This document shows positions 43,856 through 54,291 of a stretch of DNA of 64,000 nt, in pieces. Numbering within the stretch: the first letter of the stretch is position 1; each line of letters begins with the position of its first letter. The notes under the pieces are model-generated. The model was given only the letters and a program-made list of their open reading frames with translations, made no database searches and was not told the origin of the DNA. Both the position numbers and the translations under genes were made by a program. Origin of the DNA: Mesorhizobium sp. BR1-1-16 (GTDB taxonomy: Bacteria; Pseudomonadota; Alphaproteobacteria; Rhizobiales; Kaistiaceae); contig NZ_JAIUIE010000003.1 of the NCBI RefSeq assembly GCF_020165495.1, positions 310,001 to 374,000 of the forward strand, read 5' to 3'.

Positions 43856-43939
43856 TGTCATGCCCGGGCTCGACCCGGGCATCCAGTCTCCGCCTGCATC
43901 GCGGTCAGGCTGGATTGCCAGGTCAGGCCCGGCAATGAC
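43856..43939. repeat. Dispersed palindromic intergenic repeat between serC and serA
   Basis: A strong hairpin TGCCCGGG-CTCGA-CCCGGGCA (43861-43881) and a second imperfect one around ATTGCCAGG/CCCGGCAAT, enclosed by GTCATGCC and GGCAATGAC arms. This pattern is the kind of intergenic repeat scattered through many alphaproteobacterial genomes (from memory); only one copy is evident here. Confidence 0.65.
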
Positions 43940-43962
43940 CGAAGGGGAACGAACTGCGAAAC

Positions 43963-45138
<1,176 letters not shown>

Positions 45139-45143
45139 TTAAT

Positions 45144-45180
45144 CTACCCTCTCAGATAGCAGCGCCTCGTTGGGGAGGCG
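45144..45180 (-). ncRNA. Two-hairpin leader before serC (serC-type RNA motif candidate)
   Basis: On the minus strand: CGCCTC-CCCAAC-GAGGCG (45180-45163) and then CTATCT-GAGA-GGGTAG (45159-45144), ending 5 bases before the serC ATG. The position and paired-hairpin layout fit the serC RNA motif described in Alphaproteobacteria (from memory). The second hairpin covers the ribosome-binding site. Confidence 0.6.
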
Positions 45181-45265
45181 TGTCCCGCCGTGGCTGTTAC
45201 GCGGGCCGGAGAGGGAAGTCAACGAGCCGCCACGCCGCACCAGCGTCGCATGCATCACAATGACG

Positions 45266-45293
45266 AAAGGCGCGCCCTTGCGGACGCGCCTTT
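45266..45293 (-). terminator. Intrinsic terminator-like hairpin after the porin gene
   Basis: AAAGGCGCG (45266-45274) and CGCGCCTTT (45285-45293) form a perfect 9-bp stem 23 bases beyond the porin stop. A short T-run follows on the minus strand. Confidence 0.75.
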
Positions 45294-45315
45294 CCTTGAT
45301 CGATCGCCGATGCGC

Positions 45316-46065
45316 TCAGTAGAAGTTATAGCGCAGACCGAGGCGAACCTCGTTGGCCGAGATGTTGTCGTAGTTGATCGTGCCGCCGCCGCCGGCCGGA
45401 ATATAGCCGGAAACCGCATCGCCGAGATTGAGATAGCGATAATTCAGGTCGACCGACACGTTCGGCGAGAAGGCATAGGAAACGCCGGCCATGAGGGCAT
45501 AGGCGAAGTTCCAGTTGCCAGCGCCGTCCCAGGTTCCGCTGACGCCGTTCGGATTGAGGTAGCCGATATCCGTCGTCTGCAGGTAGGACGTGCCGATGCC
45601 CGCGCCGACATACGGCGTGAAGCCGGACCAGGTGCCGATATCGACGTAGCCGTTGGCGAGGAACGTCCAGGCGTCGATGTTGCCGGTCTCGATCGTGTGA
45701 CCGACGCCGCCGCAGCCGCCGCAATAGCCTTCGGCATAGGTGCCGGCCTGGAACTCGTAATCGATGGTGGCGTCGACACGGAAGTGGTCGTTGAAGCGAT
45801 AGCCGGCACCGAGACCGATGATGCCGGTATTATCGAGCGTGCTGTTGTTCCAGTTGTCGACATAAGTATTGGTGACGAAACTGGTGCTCGGATTATTGTA
45901 CCACTTGTATCCGATATCACCGCGCAGATACCAGCCGCCCGTCGCGATGACCGGCGGGGCCGGCTCGACATAAGGCTCGGGCATGTCGGCGGCCAGCGCG
46001 GCCCCCGATGCGGTAAGGCCCGCCCCAAGCATGGCGGCGAGCGTGATTGTCTTCACGAAATGCAT
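45316..46065 (-). CDS. Outer-membrane beta-barrel protein, Omp25/Omp31-like
   Basis: 249 residues. Signal peptide ending GAALAADMP; eight amphipathic strands with alternating aromatic residues (WYLRGDIGYKWYNN, FRVDATIDYEFQ, FTPYVGAGIG, SVDLNYRYLNLGD) and a C-terminal LRYNFY for BAM recognition. Typical of the abundant alphaproteobacterial small barrels that link to peptidoglycan or form channels. A CGGCGG loop carries two Cys. Terminated by the hairpin at 45266. Confidence 0.9.
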   Translation of the reverse strand: MHFVKTITLAAMLGAGLTASGAALAADMPEPYVEPAPPVIATGGWYLRGDIGYKWYNNPSTSFVTNTYVDNWNNSTLDNTGIIGLGAGYRFNDHFRVDATIDYEFQAGTYAEGYCGGCGGVGHTIETGNIDAWTFLANGYVDIGTWSGFTPYVGAGIGTSYLQTTDIGYLNPNGVSGTWDGAGNWNFAYALMAGVSYAFSPNVSVDLNYRYLNLGDAVSGYIPAGGGGTINYDNISANEVRLGLRYNFY

Positions 46066-46328
46066 GGAAGTCTCCCCGGCATCGACTGGATCGAGGCCAA
46101 GCCCGATCGATACAAAATCACCGAGGATGAATCTGCCGGAGAAGCTTTAAGAACAGATTAACTACGTCGCTTAACCACGGCGGTTTACGTTACTCGCACG
46201 TTAACATCGGCCAGAACGGCGAATCGCCAATCCGGCCAATCGCTTGCCGCAATCAGCCGGTGGCCGCAGCGCAAAACGCGCCGGGGGCCATCTCAATAAT
46301 CATGAAGAAAACGATGCGGATCTGAAGA

Positions 46329-47030
46329 TCAGTTCATGCCGACGAACTGATCATCGAAAGCATATCCTGAGCCACGTACGGTTCGGATCGGATCTTTGAC
46401 CCGCCCGCGATTGACCGCCTTGCGCAGACGACCAATATGAACATCGACGGTGCGCTCATCGACATAGACGTCGCGTCCCCAGACGCCGTCGAGAAGTTGC
46501 TCGCGCGAGAAAACGCGGCCGGGGCTTTTCATCAGGAACTCGAGCAGGCGGAACTCGGTCGGCCCGAGCCGCAATTCGCGCCCCGAGCGGCGGACGCGGT
46601 GCGTCTCGCGATCGAGTTCGATATCGCCGGCCCGAAGCAGCGAGGCGATGACCTCGGGCCGCGAACGGCGCAGGATGGCGCGAACCCGGGCCATCAGCTC
46701 GGGCACGGAGAACGGCTTGACGACATAGTCGTCCGCGCCCGTCGCGAGGCCGCGGATGCGCTCCTGCTCCTCGCCGCGCGCGGTGAGCATGATGATCGGA
46801 AGCGTGCGCGTCGTGTCTCGGGCCCGTAGCCGCCGACAAAGCTCGATGCCGGAAATGCCGGGCAGCATCCAGTCGAGCAGCAGCAGATCCGGCGCCGTCT
46901 CCTTCAGCCGGGTCTCGGCATCGTCGCCGCGCGGCACGACCTCGACCGTATAGCCCTCGGCCTCGAGGTTGTAGCGGAGGAGGAGGCCAAGGGCCTCCTC
47001 GTCCTCGACGATCATCACGCGTGGCGTCAT
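46329..47030 (-). CDS. phoB: Phosphate regulon response regulator
   Basis: 233 residues. Receiver domain (phosphoacceptor Asp in LLDWMLPG, Lys in VVKPFS) and an OmpR-type winged helix (FRLLEFLMKSPGRVFSREQL, DERTVDVHIGRLRKAV, RTVRGSGYAF). Last gene of the pst-phoU-phoB run, 31 bases after phoU. When phosphorylated by PhoR it activates the pst promoter through Pho boxes. Confidence 0.97.
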   Translation of the reverse strand: MTPRVMIVEDEEALGLLLRYNLEAEGYTVEVVPRGDDAETRLKETAPDLLLLDWMLPGISGIELCRRLRARDTTRTLPIIMLTARGEEQERIRGLATGADDYVVKPFSVPELMARVRAILRRSRPEVIASLLRAGDIELDRETHRVRRSGRELRLGPTEFRLLEFLMKSPGRVFSREQLLDGVWGRDVYVDERTVDVHIGRLRKAVNRGRVKDPIRTVRGSGYAFDDQFVGMN

Positions 47031-47061
47031 CTCGGTCTTGGTGTCCTTCTTCGAGGCGCGC

Positions 47062-47778
47062 TCAGCGGGTCTCGTAGGAGACGCTGGTCACGCTCGATTC
47101 GTCCTGCTTCGGACGGTCCTGCGTCAGCGCCTCGCCGGTAACGACATAGTGCACGGTTTCGGCGATGTTGGTCGCATGATCGCCGATGCGCTCGATATTC
47201 TTGGCGCAGAACAGAAGATGCGTGCACAGGGTGATGTTGCGCGGATCTTCCATCATGTAGGTCAGCAATTCGCGGAACAGCGACGTGTACATGCTGTCGA
47301 TATCGGCATCGCGGCGCCAGACTTCGAAGGCTTGGTTGACGTCGCGGGCAGCATAAGCATCGAGCACGTCCTTGAGCTGGGCGAGCGACAGCTCGGCCAT
47401 GTGCTCGACGCCGGTGATGAAGCGCTTCGACTGGAACTGGCCATCGAGCGCCAGGACGCGCTTGGCGATGTTCTTGGCGAGATCGCCGATGCGCTCAAGA
47501 TCGTTCGAGATGCGCATCGCGCCGATCACTTCGCGCAGGTCCAGCGCCATCGGCTGGCGGCGGGCGATGATCATGATCGCCAGCTCCTCGCACTCGCGCT
47601 GAACCTGGTCGAGGCGCCTGTCATCGGCGATGACCGAATTGGCGATCGTCGTGTCGAGGCGGGTCAACGCGCGGACCGACAGGTCGACGAGCCGCTCCGC
47701 CATGCCACCCATCTCCGCGATGCGGCGCTGGACATCCCTCAATTCGTCGTCGTAGCGGGTAACGATATGTTCCGACAT
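47062..47778 (-). CDS. phoU: Phosphate signalling protein PhoU
   Basis: 238 residues, two homologous three-helix halves with the metal-binding motif ERIGDLAKNIA and its repeat ERIGDHATNIAE. Couples the Pst transporter to PhoR and prevents Pho activation when phosphate is plentiful. AGGAGG precedes ATG 47778; 25 bases after pstB. Confidence 0.97.
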   Translation of the reverse strand: MSEHIVTRYDDELRDVQRRIAEMGGMAERLVDLSVRALTRLDTTIANSVIADDRRLDQVQRECEELAIMIIARRQPMALDLREVIGAMRISNDLERIGDLAKNIAKRVLALDGQFQSKRFITGVEHMAELSLAQLKDVLDAYAARDVNQAFEVWRRDADIDSMYTSLFRELLTYMMEDPRNITLCTHLLFCAKNIERIGDHATNIAETVHYVVTGEALTQDRPKQDESSVTSVSYETR

Positions 47779-47803
47779 GTCGTCCTCCTGGCGCGGTCCG
47801 GCC

Positions 47804-48586
47804 TCAGCCGAAGCGTCCGGTGATATAATCCTGGGTGCGCTTGTCGCTCGGGGCCGTGAAGATCTTCGAGGTTTCGTCGAACTCGATCAGTTCGCCGAGA
47901 TACATGAAGGCGGTGTAGTCGGAGACGCGGGCAGCCTGCTGCATGTTGTGCGTCACGATGGCGATCGTGTAGTCGGCCGTCAGTTCGTCGATGAGTTCCT
48001 CGATCTTCGAGGTCGAGATCGGATCGAGCGCCGAGCAGGGCTCGTCGAACAACACCACCTCGGGGCGCACCGCGATCGAACGGGCGATGCACAGGCGCTG
48101 CTGCTGACCGCCGGAGAGGCTGAGACCGCTCGAATGCAGCTTGTCCTTGACCTCGTTCCACAGCGCGCCGCGCGTCAACGCCGCCTCGACCCGCTCGTCC
48201 ATCTCGGTGCGCGACAGGTTTTCATAGAGACGGATGCCGAAGGCGATGTTGTCGTAGATCGACATCGGGAACGGGGTCGGCTTCTGGAACACCATGCCGA
48301 TCCGGGCGCGCAGCAGGTTAAGATCCTGGTTCGGCGCCAGGATGTTGCCGCCGTCGAACAGAACCTCGCCCTCGGCATGCTGCTTCGGATAGAGGTCGTA
48401 CATGCGGTTGAGGACGCGCAGCAAGGTCGACTTGCCGCAACCCGACGGTCCGATGAAGGCGGTGACCTTCTTCTCGTAGAGCGGCAGGTTGATCGACTTC
48501 AATGCGAGGTTGTCGCCGTAGAAGAATTTGAGATTCTTGATCGAGATCTTCTCGGGCAGCGCGTTCTGGAGCGTGGACACGGTCAT
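47804..48586 (-). CDS. pstB: Phosphate ABC transporter ATPase
   Basis: 260 residues. Walker [11 protein letters not shown]-loop, signature LSGGQQQRL, Walker [15 protein letters not shown]-loop THNMQQA. Energises phosphate uptake with PstC and PstA. Its start overlaps the pstA stop by 4 bases, implying translational coupling. Confidence 0.97.
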   Translation of the reverse strand: MTVSTLQNALPEKISIKNLKFFYGDNLALKSINLPLYEKKVTAFIGPSGCGKSTLLRVLNRMYDLYPKQHAEGEVLFDGGNILAPNQDLNLLRARIGMVFQKPTPFPMSIYDNIAFGIRLYENLSRTEMDERVEAALTRGALWNEVKDKLHSSGLSLSGGQQQRLCIARSIAVRPEVVLFDEPCSALDPISTSKIEELIDELTADYTIAIVTHNMQQAARVSDYTAFMYLGELIEFDETSKIFTAPSDKRTQDYITGRFG

Positions 48587-49464
48587 TTCGACGTCCTCGG
48601 GCTAAGGAAGGTGCGCGCCACGATGTTGAGCGCAAGCACGGTGAAGGTGATGAGCAGCGCACCGGACCAGGCGAGCTTCTGCCAGTCGGGATAGGGGCTG
48701 AGCGCGAACTGGAAGATCGTCACCGGCAAGCTCGACATCGGCGCGTTGAGGTCGGTGCTCCAGAACTGGTTGTTCAGGGCGGTAAACAGCAGCGGCGCCG
48801 TCTCGCCGCTGACGCGGGCAATGGCGAGCAGGACGCCCGTGACGATGCCCGACATCGCGGCGCGATAGGCCACTTTCTGGATCATGACGGACCGCGGCAG
48901 GCCGAGCGCCGCCGTGGCTTCGCGCATCGTGTTGGGAACGAGGCTCAGCATGTCCTCGGTGGTCCGCACCACGACCGGGATGACCAGGATGGCCAGCGCG
49001 ATCGAGCCGGCGATCGCCGAGAAATGACCCATCGGCGCCACGACCACCTCATAGACGAAGAGGCCGATGACGATCGAAGGCGCGGCGAGCAGGATGTCGT
49101 TGATGAAGCGGACCACGGTGGTCAGCTTGTTGTGCCGGCCATACTCGGCCATGTAGGTGCCGGCCATGATGCCGATCGGCGTGCCGACCACGACGCCGAT
49201 GATGGTCATGACCAGGCTGCCCATGATCGCATTGAGCAGGCCGCCGGCGGCGCCGGGCGGCGGCGTCGTTTCGGTGAACACTTCGAGCGAGAGGCCGGCG
49301 AAGCCCTGGTAGAGCAATGCCGCGAGGATCAGCACCAGCCAGGCGAGGCCAAAGATGGTTGCGGCGAAGGAGAGCGTGAGCAGCACCACATTGCCGCGGC
49401 GGCGGCGGGCGTAGAGCGCCTGCGCTGCGGGTGAGGAGACGGCGGAGTTGCCGAGCGTTGCCAT
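48583..49464 (-). CDS. pstA: Phosphate ABC transporter permease PstA
   Basis: 293 residues, six predicted TM helices, EAA loop [16 protein letters not shown]. Forms the channel with PstC. Starts 12 bases after pstC; overlaps pstB. Confidence 0.95.
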   Translation of the reverse strand: MATLGNSAVSSPAAQALYARRRRGNVVLLTLSFAATIFGLAWLVLILAALLYQGFAGLSLEVFTETTPPPGAAGGLLNAIMGSLVMTIIGVVVGTPIGIMAGTYMAEYGRHNKLTTVVRFINDILLAAPSIVIGLFVYEVVVAPMGHFSAIAGSIALAILVIPVVVRTTEDMLSLVPNTMREATAALGLPRSVMIQKVAYRAAMSGIVTGVLLAIARVSGETAPLLFTALNNQFWSTDLNAPMSSLPVTIFQFALSPYPDWQKLAWSGALLITFTVLALNIVARTFLSPRTSK

Positions 49465-49476
49465 GATCGTTTCGCC

Positions 49477-50469
49477 TCAGTTGCCGGCTTTGACGTTCAT
49501 GCGCATCAGGAGAAGCCGCGCAGCCGCCAGGACGAAGAAGGTGATGACGAAGAGGATGAGGCCGAGGGCGATCAGCGAAGACGTGTAGAGATCGCCGACC
49601 GCCTCGGTGAATTCATTGGCGATCGAAGCCGAGATGGTCGTGCCGGGCGCCATGATCGAAGCGGAGATCTTGTGCGCGTTGCCGATGACGAAGGTCACCG
49701 CCATGGTCTCGCCGAGCGCGCGGCCGAGGCCGAGCATGATGCCGCCGATGACGCCGACCCTCGAATAGGGCAGCACAACCTTGGTCACCACCTCCGCCGT
49801 CGTGCAGCCGAGGCCGTAGGTCGCCTCCTTCAACACCGGGGGGACGGTGTCGAACACATCGCGGGTGATCGAGGTGATGAAGGGCAGCACCATGATCGCG
49901 AGAATGATGCCGGCCGTCAGGATGCCGATGCCGTAGGGCGGACCCGCGAAGAAGTCCGACAGGACCGGGACCGGCCCGAACAGAGCGATCAGCGCCGGCT
50001 GGATCGTCGTCTGGAAGAAGGGGGCGAAAACGAACAGGCCCCAGATGCCGTAAATGATGGACGGGATGCCGGCGAGCAGTTCGATGGCGACGCCGATCGG
50101 ACGCTTCAGCCAGGGCGGGCAGAGCTCGGTCAGGAAGATCGCGATGCCGATGCCGACCGGCACGGCAATGAGGAGCGCGATGATCGAGGTGACGACCGTA
50201 CCGTAGATCGGCGCCAGCGCACCGAACTTCTCGGTGACCGGGTTCCAGCGCTGTGTCGTCAGAAATTCGAGCCCGAAGGTGGAGAAGGCCGGGATGGACC
50301 CGTAGATTAGCGAGATGATTACCCCGCCAAGCAGGAGCAGCACGGTCAGCGCCGCCGCCAGTGTCAGGCCCCTGAAGGTCGAGTCGCCGACGCGCAGCCG
50401 CGCCAGGCGTCGGAGCTTTGCATTGTCGATGCCTGCGGTTTGCAAGCCAGTCATTACGGCGTCCGCCAT
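49477..50469 (-). CDS. pstC: Phosphate ABC transporter permease PstC
   Basis: 330 residues, TM helices and EAA loop (LKEATYGLGCTTAEVVTKVV), with a family-typical N-terminal extension. Partner of PstA. Separated from pstS by two hairpins that probably lower its expression relative to pstS. Confidence 0.95.
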   Translation of the reverse strand: MADAVMTGLQTAGIDNAKLRRLARLRVGDSTFRGLTLAAALTVLLLLGGVIISLIYGSIPAFSTFGLEFLTTQRWNPVTEKFGALAPIYGTVVTSIIALLIAVPVGIGIAIFLTELCPPWLKRPIGVAIELLAGIPSIIYGIWGLFVFAPFFQTTIQPALIALFGPVPVLSDFFAGPPYGIGILTAGIILAIMVLPFITSITRDVFDTVPPVLKEATYGLGCTTAEVVTKVVLPYSRVGVIGGIMLGLGRALGETMAVTFVIGNAHKISASIMAPGTTISASIANEFTEAVGDLYTSSLIALGLILFVITFFVLAAARLLLMRMNVKAGN

Positions 50470-50480
50470 CTCGATCCCCC

Positions 50481-50536
50481 GACCCTTATCGAAGGGTCCA
50501 CGATGTCAACGGTCGGAGGAGGGGCAATGCCCCTCC
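50481..50536 (-). terminator. Two hairpins between pstS and pstC (attenuator-like)
   Basis: GGAGGGGC-AAT-GCCCCTCC (50518-50536, 8-bp stem) and GACCCTT-ATCG-AAGGGTC (50481-50498, 7-bp stem) lie just after the pstS stop. Such structures stabilise the binding-protein mRNA and reduce read-through to the permeases. Confidence 0.65.
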
Positions 50537-50552
50537 CCCGGTTCGGCGAAAC

Positions 50553-51605
50553 TTACTTCGCTTCGACGTAGAGCGGCTTGCCGTCTGCGCCCTTGATGTC
50601 CTTGGCCCAGGTCGCCTTGATGTTCTCGACGACGGCGTCCGGCATCGGGATGTAGTGCAGTTCGGCGGCGGCCGCGTCACCCTTGGCATAAGCCCAGGAG
50701 AAGAACTTCAGCGCTTCGGCGGCGTCTGCATCATCCTTGGGCTGCTTGGGGATCAGGATGAAAGTGGCAGCCGTGATCGGCCAGGACTTGGCGCCCGGCT
50801 CGTTGGTCAGGATGATGTAGTAGCCGGGGGTGTTCGCCCAGTCGGCGCTCTCGGCGGCGGCCATGAAGTTCGGCACTTCCGGCGAGACGGTCTGGCCGTC
50901 CTTGTTGATCAGCTTGGTGAACGTCATGTTGTTCTGGGCGGCGTAGGCATACTCGACATAGCCGATCGAGCCGACCGTCTGCGTCACGCCGGCGGAAACG
51001 CCTTCATTGCCCTTGGCGCCGAGGCCCGTCGGCCATTCCACGGCAGTGGCCGCGCCGACATCGTCACCCCAGGACTTACTGACCTGCGACAGATAGGTCG
51101 TGAAGATGAAGGACGTACCCGACCCGTCCGACCGATGCACGACGGCAATGGCGGTCGACGGCAGGTTGACGTCGGGATTGAGCTTCTTGATCGCCGCGTC
51201 GTCCCACGACGTGATCTTGCCCTGGTAGATGTCGGCAAGGGTCTGACCGTCGAGCGTGATCTCGCCCGGCTTGATGCCCGGCAGGTTGACGACCGGCACG
51301 ACGCCGCCCATCACCGTCGGGAACTGGACGAGGCCGTCCTTCTCGAGCTGCTCCGGCTTCAGCGGGGCGTCCGAGGCGCCGAAGGTGACCGTACGGGCCT
51401 GGATCTGCTTGATGCCGCCGCCCGAACCGATCGACTGGTAGTTGAGACCGTTGCCAGTCTCCTTCTTATAGGTATCCGCCCACTTGGCGTAGATCGGATA
51501 GGGGAAGGTCGCGCCAGCCCCCGAGATATCGGCGGCCTCAGCGGAGCCGAAACCGATGACGGCGGCGACCATGCCTGCCGCAAGTACGATGTTCGTGAGT
51601 TTCAC
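50553..51605 (-). CDS. pstS: Periplasmic phosphate-binding protein
   Basis: 350 residues from GTG 51605, with AGGGAGA at good spacing; a TTG at 51629 would place that site inside the gene. Signal peptide (ends GSAEA), phosphate-binding loops ([36 protein letters not shown]). First gene of the Pst operon, with a Pho-box array about 100 bases upstream. Confidence 0.96.
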   Translation of the reverse strand: MKLTNIVLAAGMVAAVIGFGSAEAADISGAGATFPYPIYAKWADTYKKETGNGLNYQSIGSGGGIKQIQARTVTFGASDAPLKPEQLEKDGLVQFPTVMGGVVPVVNLPGIKPGEITLDGQTLADIYQGKITSWDDAAIKKLNPDVNLPSTAIAVVHRSDGSGTSFIFTTYLSQVSKSWGDDVGAATAVEWPTGLGAKGNEGVSAGVTQTVGSIGYVEYAYAAQNNMTFTKLINKDGQTVSPEVPNFMAAAESADWANTPGYYIILTNEPGAKSWPITAATFILIPKQPKDDADAAEALKFFSWAYAKGDAAAAELHYIPMPDAVVENIKATWAKDIKGADGKPLYVEAK

Positions 51606-51706
51606 GGACCATCTCCCTGATGGATTCAATTTTGTCAGACCAACCTTTTGCCGCAGTGCAACAGGCTGGAACGGGTCGGACCCTAGTGACCTCAGGTAAT
51701 GGTTCT

Positions 51707-51735
51707 ATGACGAAAGCAATACGCTTTTGTGACAG
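51707..51735 (-). promoter_or_regulatory. Pho box array upstream of pstS
   Basis: On the minus strand CTGTCAC-AAAA-GCGTATT-GCTT-TCGTCAT: outer half-sites match the PhoB consensus (CTGTCAT) and all three fall on an exact 11-base period; a fourth, weaker unit (CCATTAC) continues the phase. Between phoR and pstS, so pstSCAB-phoUB has its own PhoB-driven promoter. Confidence 0.65.
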
Positions 51736-51753
51736 ATCAAGTCGTTGGGATAT

Positions 51754-53076
51754 CTAGACTTTATCCGTGTCGATCCGCTTCGGACCGATCGTCCCGCCAG
51801 CGAATTCGACACTGAAGGCAGCGCCGGCCCCAGGCTGGCTTTCGATCACCAATCGAGCCCGATGGCGGTTGAGGATGTGTTTGACGATGGCAAGGCCGAG
51901 CCCTGTGCCGCGCGTGCTGCCGCCCGGTTCGTCAGCCCGGTAGAAGCGCTCCGTCAGGCGCGGCAGGTGCTCGGCGGCGATGCCGGGCCCGAAGTCACGC
52001 ACGGTGGCGCGGGGCCCCTCGCCCGCCGCGCCGGCCTCGAGTTCCACCGCGACGCGGCCGCCCGACCGGCCATATTTGCAGGCATTCTCGACAAGGTTCT
52101 GGAACACCTGGACCAGTTCGTCGCGGTCGCCGGCGATCACGACCGGAGCGTCAGGCAGTCGCGATTCGATCGTCACATGCTGCTCGCGCGCCAGCGGTTC
52201 CATCGCATCGACGACCCCCTTCAGCAGCCCCGTCAGATCGACCGGCGCTTCCGGCTTCATGTGTGCCTTCATCTCGACGCGCGAGAGCGACAGGAGATCG
52301 TCGATGAGGCGACTCATCCGCGTCGCCTGCTCATGCATGATGCCGAGGAATCGTTCGCGGGCGACGGCGTCGTCCCGTGCCGGCCCCTGCAAGGTCTCGA
52401 TGAACCCGGCCAGGGAAGCGAGCGGCGTGCGCAGCTCATGGCTGGCATTGGCGACGAAGTCGACGCGGATGCGCTCGGCGCGGCGCTGTTCGGTCTTGTC
52501 GGAAAACAGCAGCATGACGAAGCCGCTGCGGCCATTGTCCTCGCGCGTCTCGATCGGCGAGAACCAGGCGTCGTACCAGCGCTCGGTCGGCACGCGCTCG
52601 ACAAATTCGAGCCGCTCGGCCACGCCGCCGGCGGCAACGCGTTCATAGGCACGCAGAAGATCCGGCGCGCGCAGCCGGAACGTCAGCGGATCGCCGGGCC
52701 GGATCGGGAATGCAGCTTCGGCGAGGTGATTCTGGTAGCGGACAAAGCCGCGCCGATCGAGAATGACGCAGGGCTCCGGCAGGGCGTCAGCCATCTGCTT
52801 CAACCCGGTGTCGGGCCAGACGGAAGGCGGCGCGCGCTGGGCAAGGCGGCGCGGCACGAGGCGCTCGCCGCGCGGCAGCGCCGCGATCATCAGCGTGACG
52901 GCGAAAAACAGCAGAGCTGCCGTGTGCAGCGCAAGCGCCGCGGCTGCGACCAGGATCGCCAGCAAACCGACGAAGCCGAGCAGCACATAGCGCGCAGCGC
53001 CGAGACGGCCGACCACGCCGCCATCTCCGCCCTGCGCCGATCCGCGCTCCTCACGGTCTGCCGCTTCACCCGCCAT
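51754..53076 (-). CDS. phoR: Phosphate regulon sensor histidine kinase
   Basis: 440 residues. Two N-terminal TM helices (about 28-66) with almost no periplasmic loop, a PAS domain (about 95-200), the H-box ASHELRTPL (about residue 212), an N-box NLVENACKY and G-boxes DFGPGIA, GTGLGLAIVKH. The short periplasmic loop fits PhoR, which senses through PstSCAB-PhoU. Upstream of pstS on the same strand and divergent from ppk2. Confidence 0.95.
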   Translation of the reverse strand: MAGEAADREERGSAQGGDGGVVGRLGAARYVLLGFVGLLAILVAAAALALHTAALLFFAVTLMIAALPRGERLVPRRLAQRAPPSVWPDTGLKQMADALPEPCVILDRRGFVRYQNHLAEAAFPIRPGDPLTFRLRAPDLLRAYERVAAGGVAERLEFVERVPTERWYDAWFSPIETREDNGRSGFVMLLFSDKTEQRRAERIRVDFVANASHELRTPLASLAGFIETLQGPARDDAVARERFLGIMHEQATRMSRLIDDLLSLSRVEMKAHMKPEAPVDLTGLLKGVVDAMEPLAREQHVTIESRLPDAPVVIAGDRDELVQVFQNLVENACKYGRSGGRVAVELEAGAAGEGPRATVRDFGPGIAAEHLPRLTERFYRADEPGGSTRGTGLGLAIVKHILNRHRARLVIESQPGAGAAFSVEFAGGTIGPKRIDTDKV

Positions 53077-53142
53077 GCCTGCGCCCGCCTCCGCGCTTTC
53101 CCACTGTCAATTCTGACGAAACATCAGGATCGCATGACATGC

Positions 53143-53160
53143 GGGACAAACGGATGACGT
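53143..53160. promoter_or_regulatory. Weak Pho box candidate between phoR and ppk2
   Basis: GGGACAAACGGATGACGT contains two half-sites (TTGTCCC and ACGTCAT on the minus strand) spaced by 11 bases, with further TGAC cores at 53135 and 53164 out of phase. It sits in the divergent region serving phoR and ppk2. Confidence 0.35.
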
Positions 53161-53208
53161 CTGTGACAGAATCGAAGCCAACATAAAAGTCTGGCGGAGG
53201 GCGCTCTC

Positions 53209-54219
53209 ATGGCGAAGGACAGCGAAAAGCGCGAGCGGAAGGGCTCCCGCAACGGCAATGGCAACGGCGATGGCAAGAAAAAATCCGCCAGCCCCGCCGT
53301 CTCGGGGCCGCAGCCCAGTTCGGACACGCTGCCGCCGCAGCTCAAACCTGAGACCGACGCTCCCGCTGTCGAAACCAAACATGGTCGCTTCGATCTCGAC
53401 GATCCGGTCCTTCCGGACTGGATCGAAAAGGCGGCATTCAGTTCTGGCGGCTATCCCTATGACAAGTCGCTGAAGAGCGAGGCCTATGAGGCGGAGCTCA
53501 TTCCGCTGCAGATCGAGCTGGTCAAGCTGCAAGCGCATGTGCAGACCAAGGGCCTCCGCATGGCGCTCGTCTTCGAAGGACGCGATGCCGCCGGCAAGGG
53601 CGGGGCGATCTTCGCGTTCCGCCAATATCTCAATCCCCGCCATGCCCGCGACGTCGCGTTGCCGAAGCCGAGCGAGACGGAGGCCGGCCAGTGGTACTTC
53701 CAGCGCTATGTCGCGGAATTGCCGACCGCTGGCGAAATCGTCACTTTCGACCGCTCCTGGTACAATCGCGCCGGGGTCGAGCCTGTCATGGGTTTCTGCA
53801 CGCCCGCCGAGCACAAGGCTTTCTTGGATCAGGTGCCGCGCTTCGAGAGCCTTCTCGTCGATTCCGGCCTTATTCTCTTCAAGTTCTGGCTCGATATCGG
53901 TCGCGAGACGCAGATGAAGCGTTTCCACGAGCGGCGGCACAATCCGCTCAAGATCTGGAAGCTCTCGCCGATCGACTATGCGGCGCTCGACAAGTGGGAC
54001 GACTACACCAAGGCGCGCGATGCGATGCTCGACGCCTGCCACGCCGAGAGGGCGCCATGGACCATCGTGCTCGCCAATGACAAGCGCCGCGCCCGCCTCA
54101 ACATCATTCGCCAGGTGCTCTCCAGCGTCGATTATCCCGGCCGCGACATGTCGGTGGTGGGAACGCCCGATCCGCGCGTGCTCGGTTTCGGGCCGAAATT
54201 CCTCAGCCGCCGTGGCTGA
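53209..54219 (+). CDS. ppk2: Polyphosphate kinase 2 (class I)
   Basis: 336 residues. P-loop-like [13 protein letters not shown] (about 122-133), Walker-B/lid region [18 protein letters not shown], and [15 protein letters not shown], all PPK2 signatures; the single catalytic domain follows a ~65-residue low-complexity N-terminus, class I length. Uses polyphosphate to phosphorylate nucleoside diphosphates (GDP/ADP) and the reverse. Its placement by phoR with a possible Pho box suggests a phosphate-storage link. Confidence 0.93.
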   Translation: MAKDSEKRERKGSRNGNGNGDGKKKSASPAVSGPQPSSDTLPPQLKPETDAPAVETKHGRFDLDDPVLPDWIEKAAFSSGGYPYDKSLKSEAYEAELIPLQIELVKLQAHVQTKGLRMALVFEGRDAAGKGGAIFAFRQYLNPRHARDVALPKPSETEAGQWYFQRYVAELPTAGEIVTFDRSWYNRAGVEPVMGFCTPAEHKAFLDQVPRFESLLVDSGLILFKFWLDIGRETQMKRFHERRHNPLKIWKLSPIDYAALDKWDDYTKARDAMLDACHAERAPWTIVLANDKRRARLNIIRQVLSSVDYPGRDMSVVGTPDPRVLGFGPKFLSRRG

Positions 54220-54291
54220 TGTCGAAACCGGGAATGCAACGCCGGCTCGCCATCGCCGCGATCTTCCCCTAATCCTTCGCTCCAGCGAATC

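Noticed and set aside
42451-43938. 495-residue plus-strand frame
   Set aside because: Antisense to serA, which has clear family motifs.
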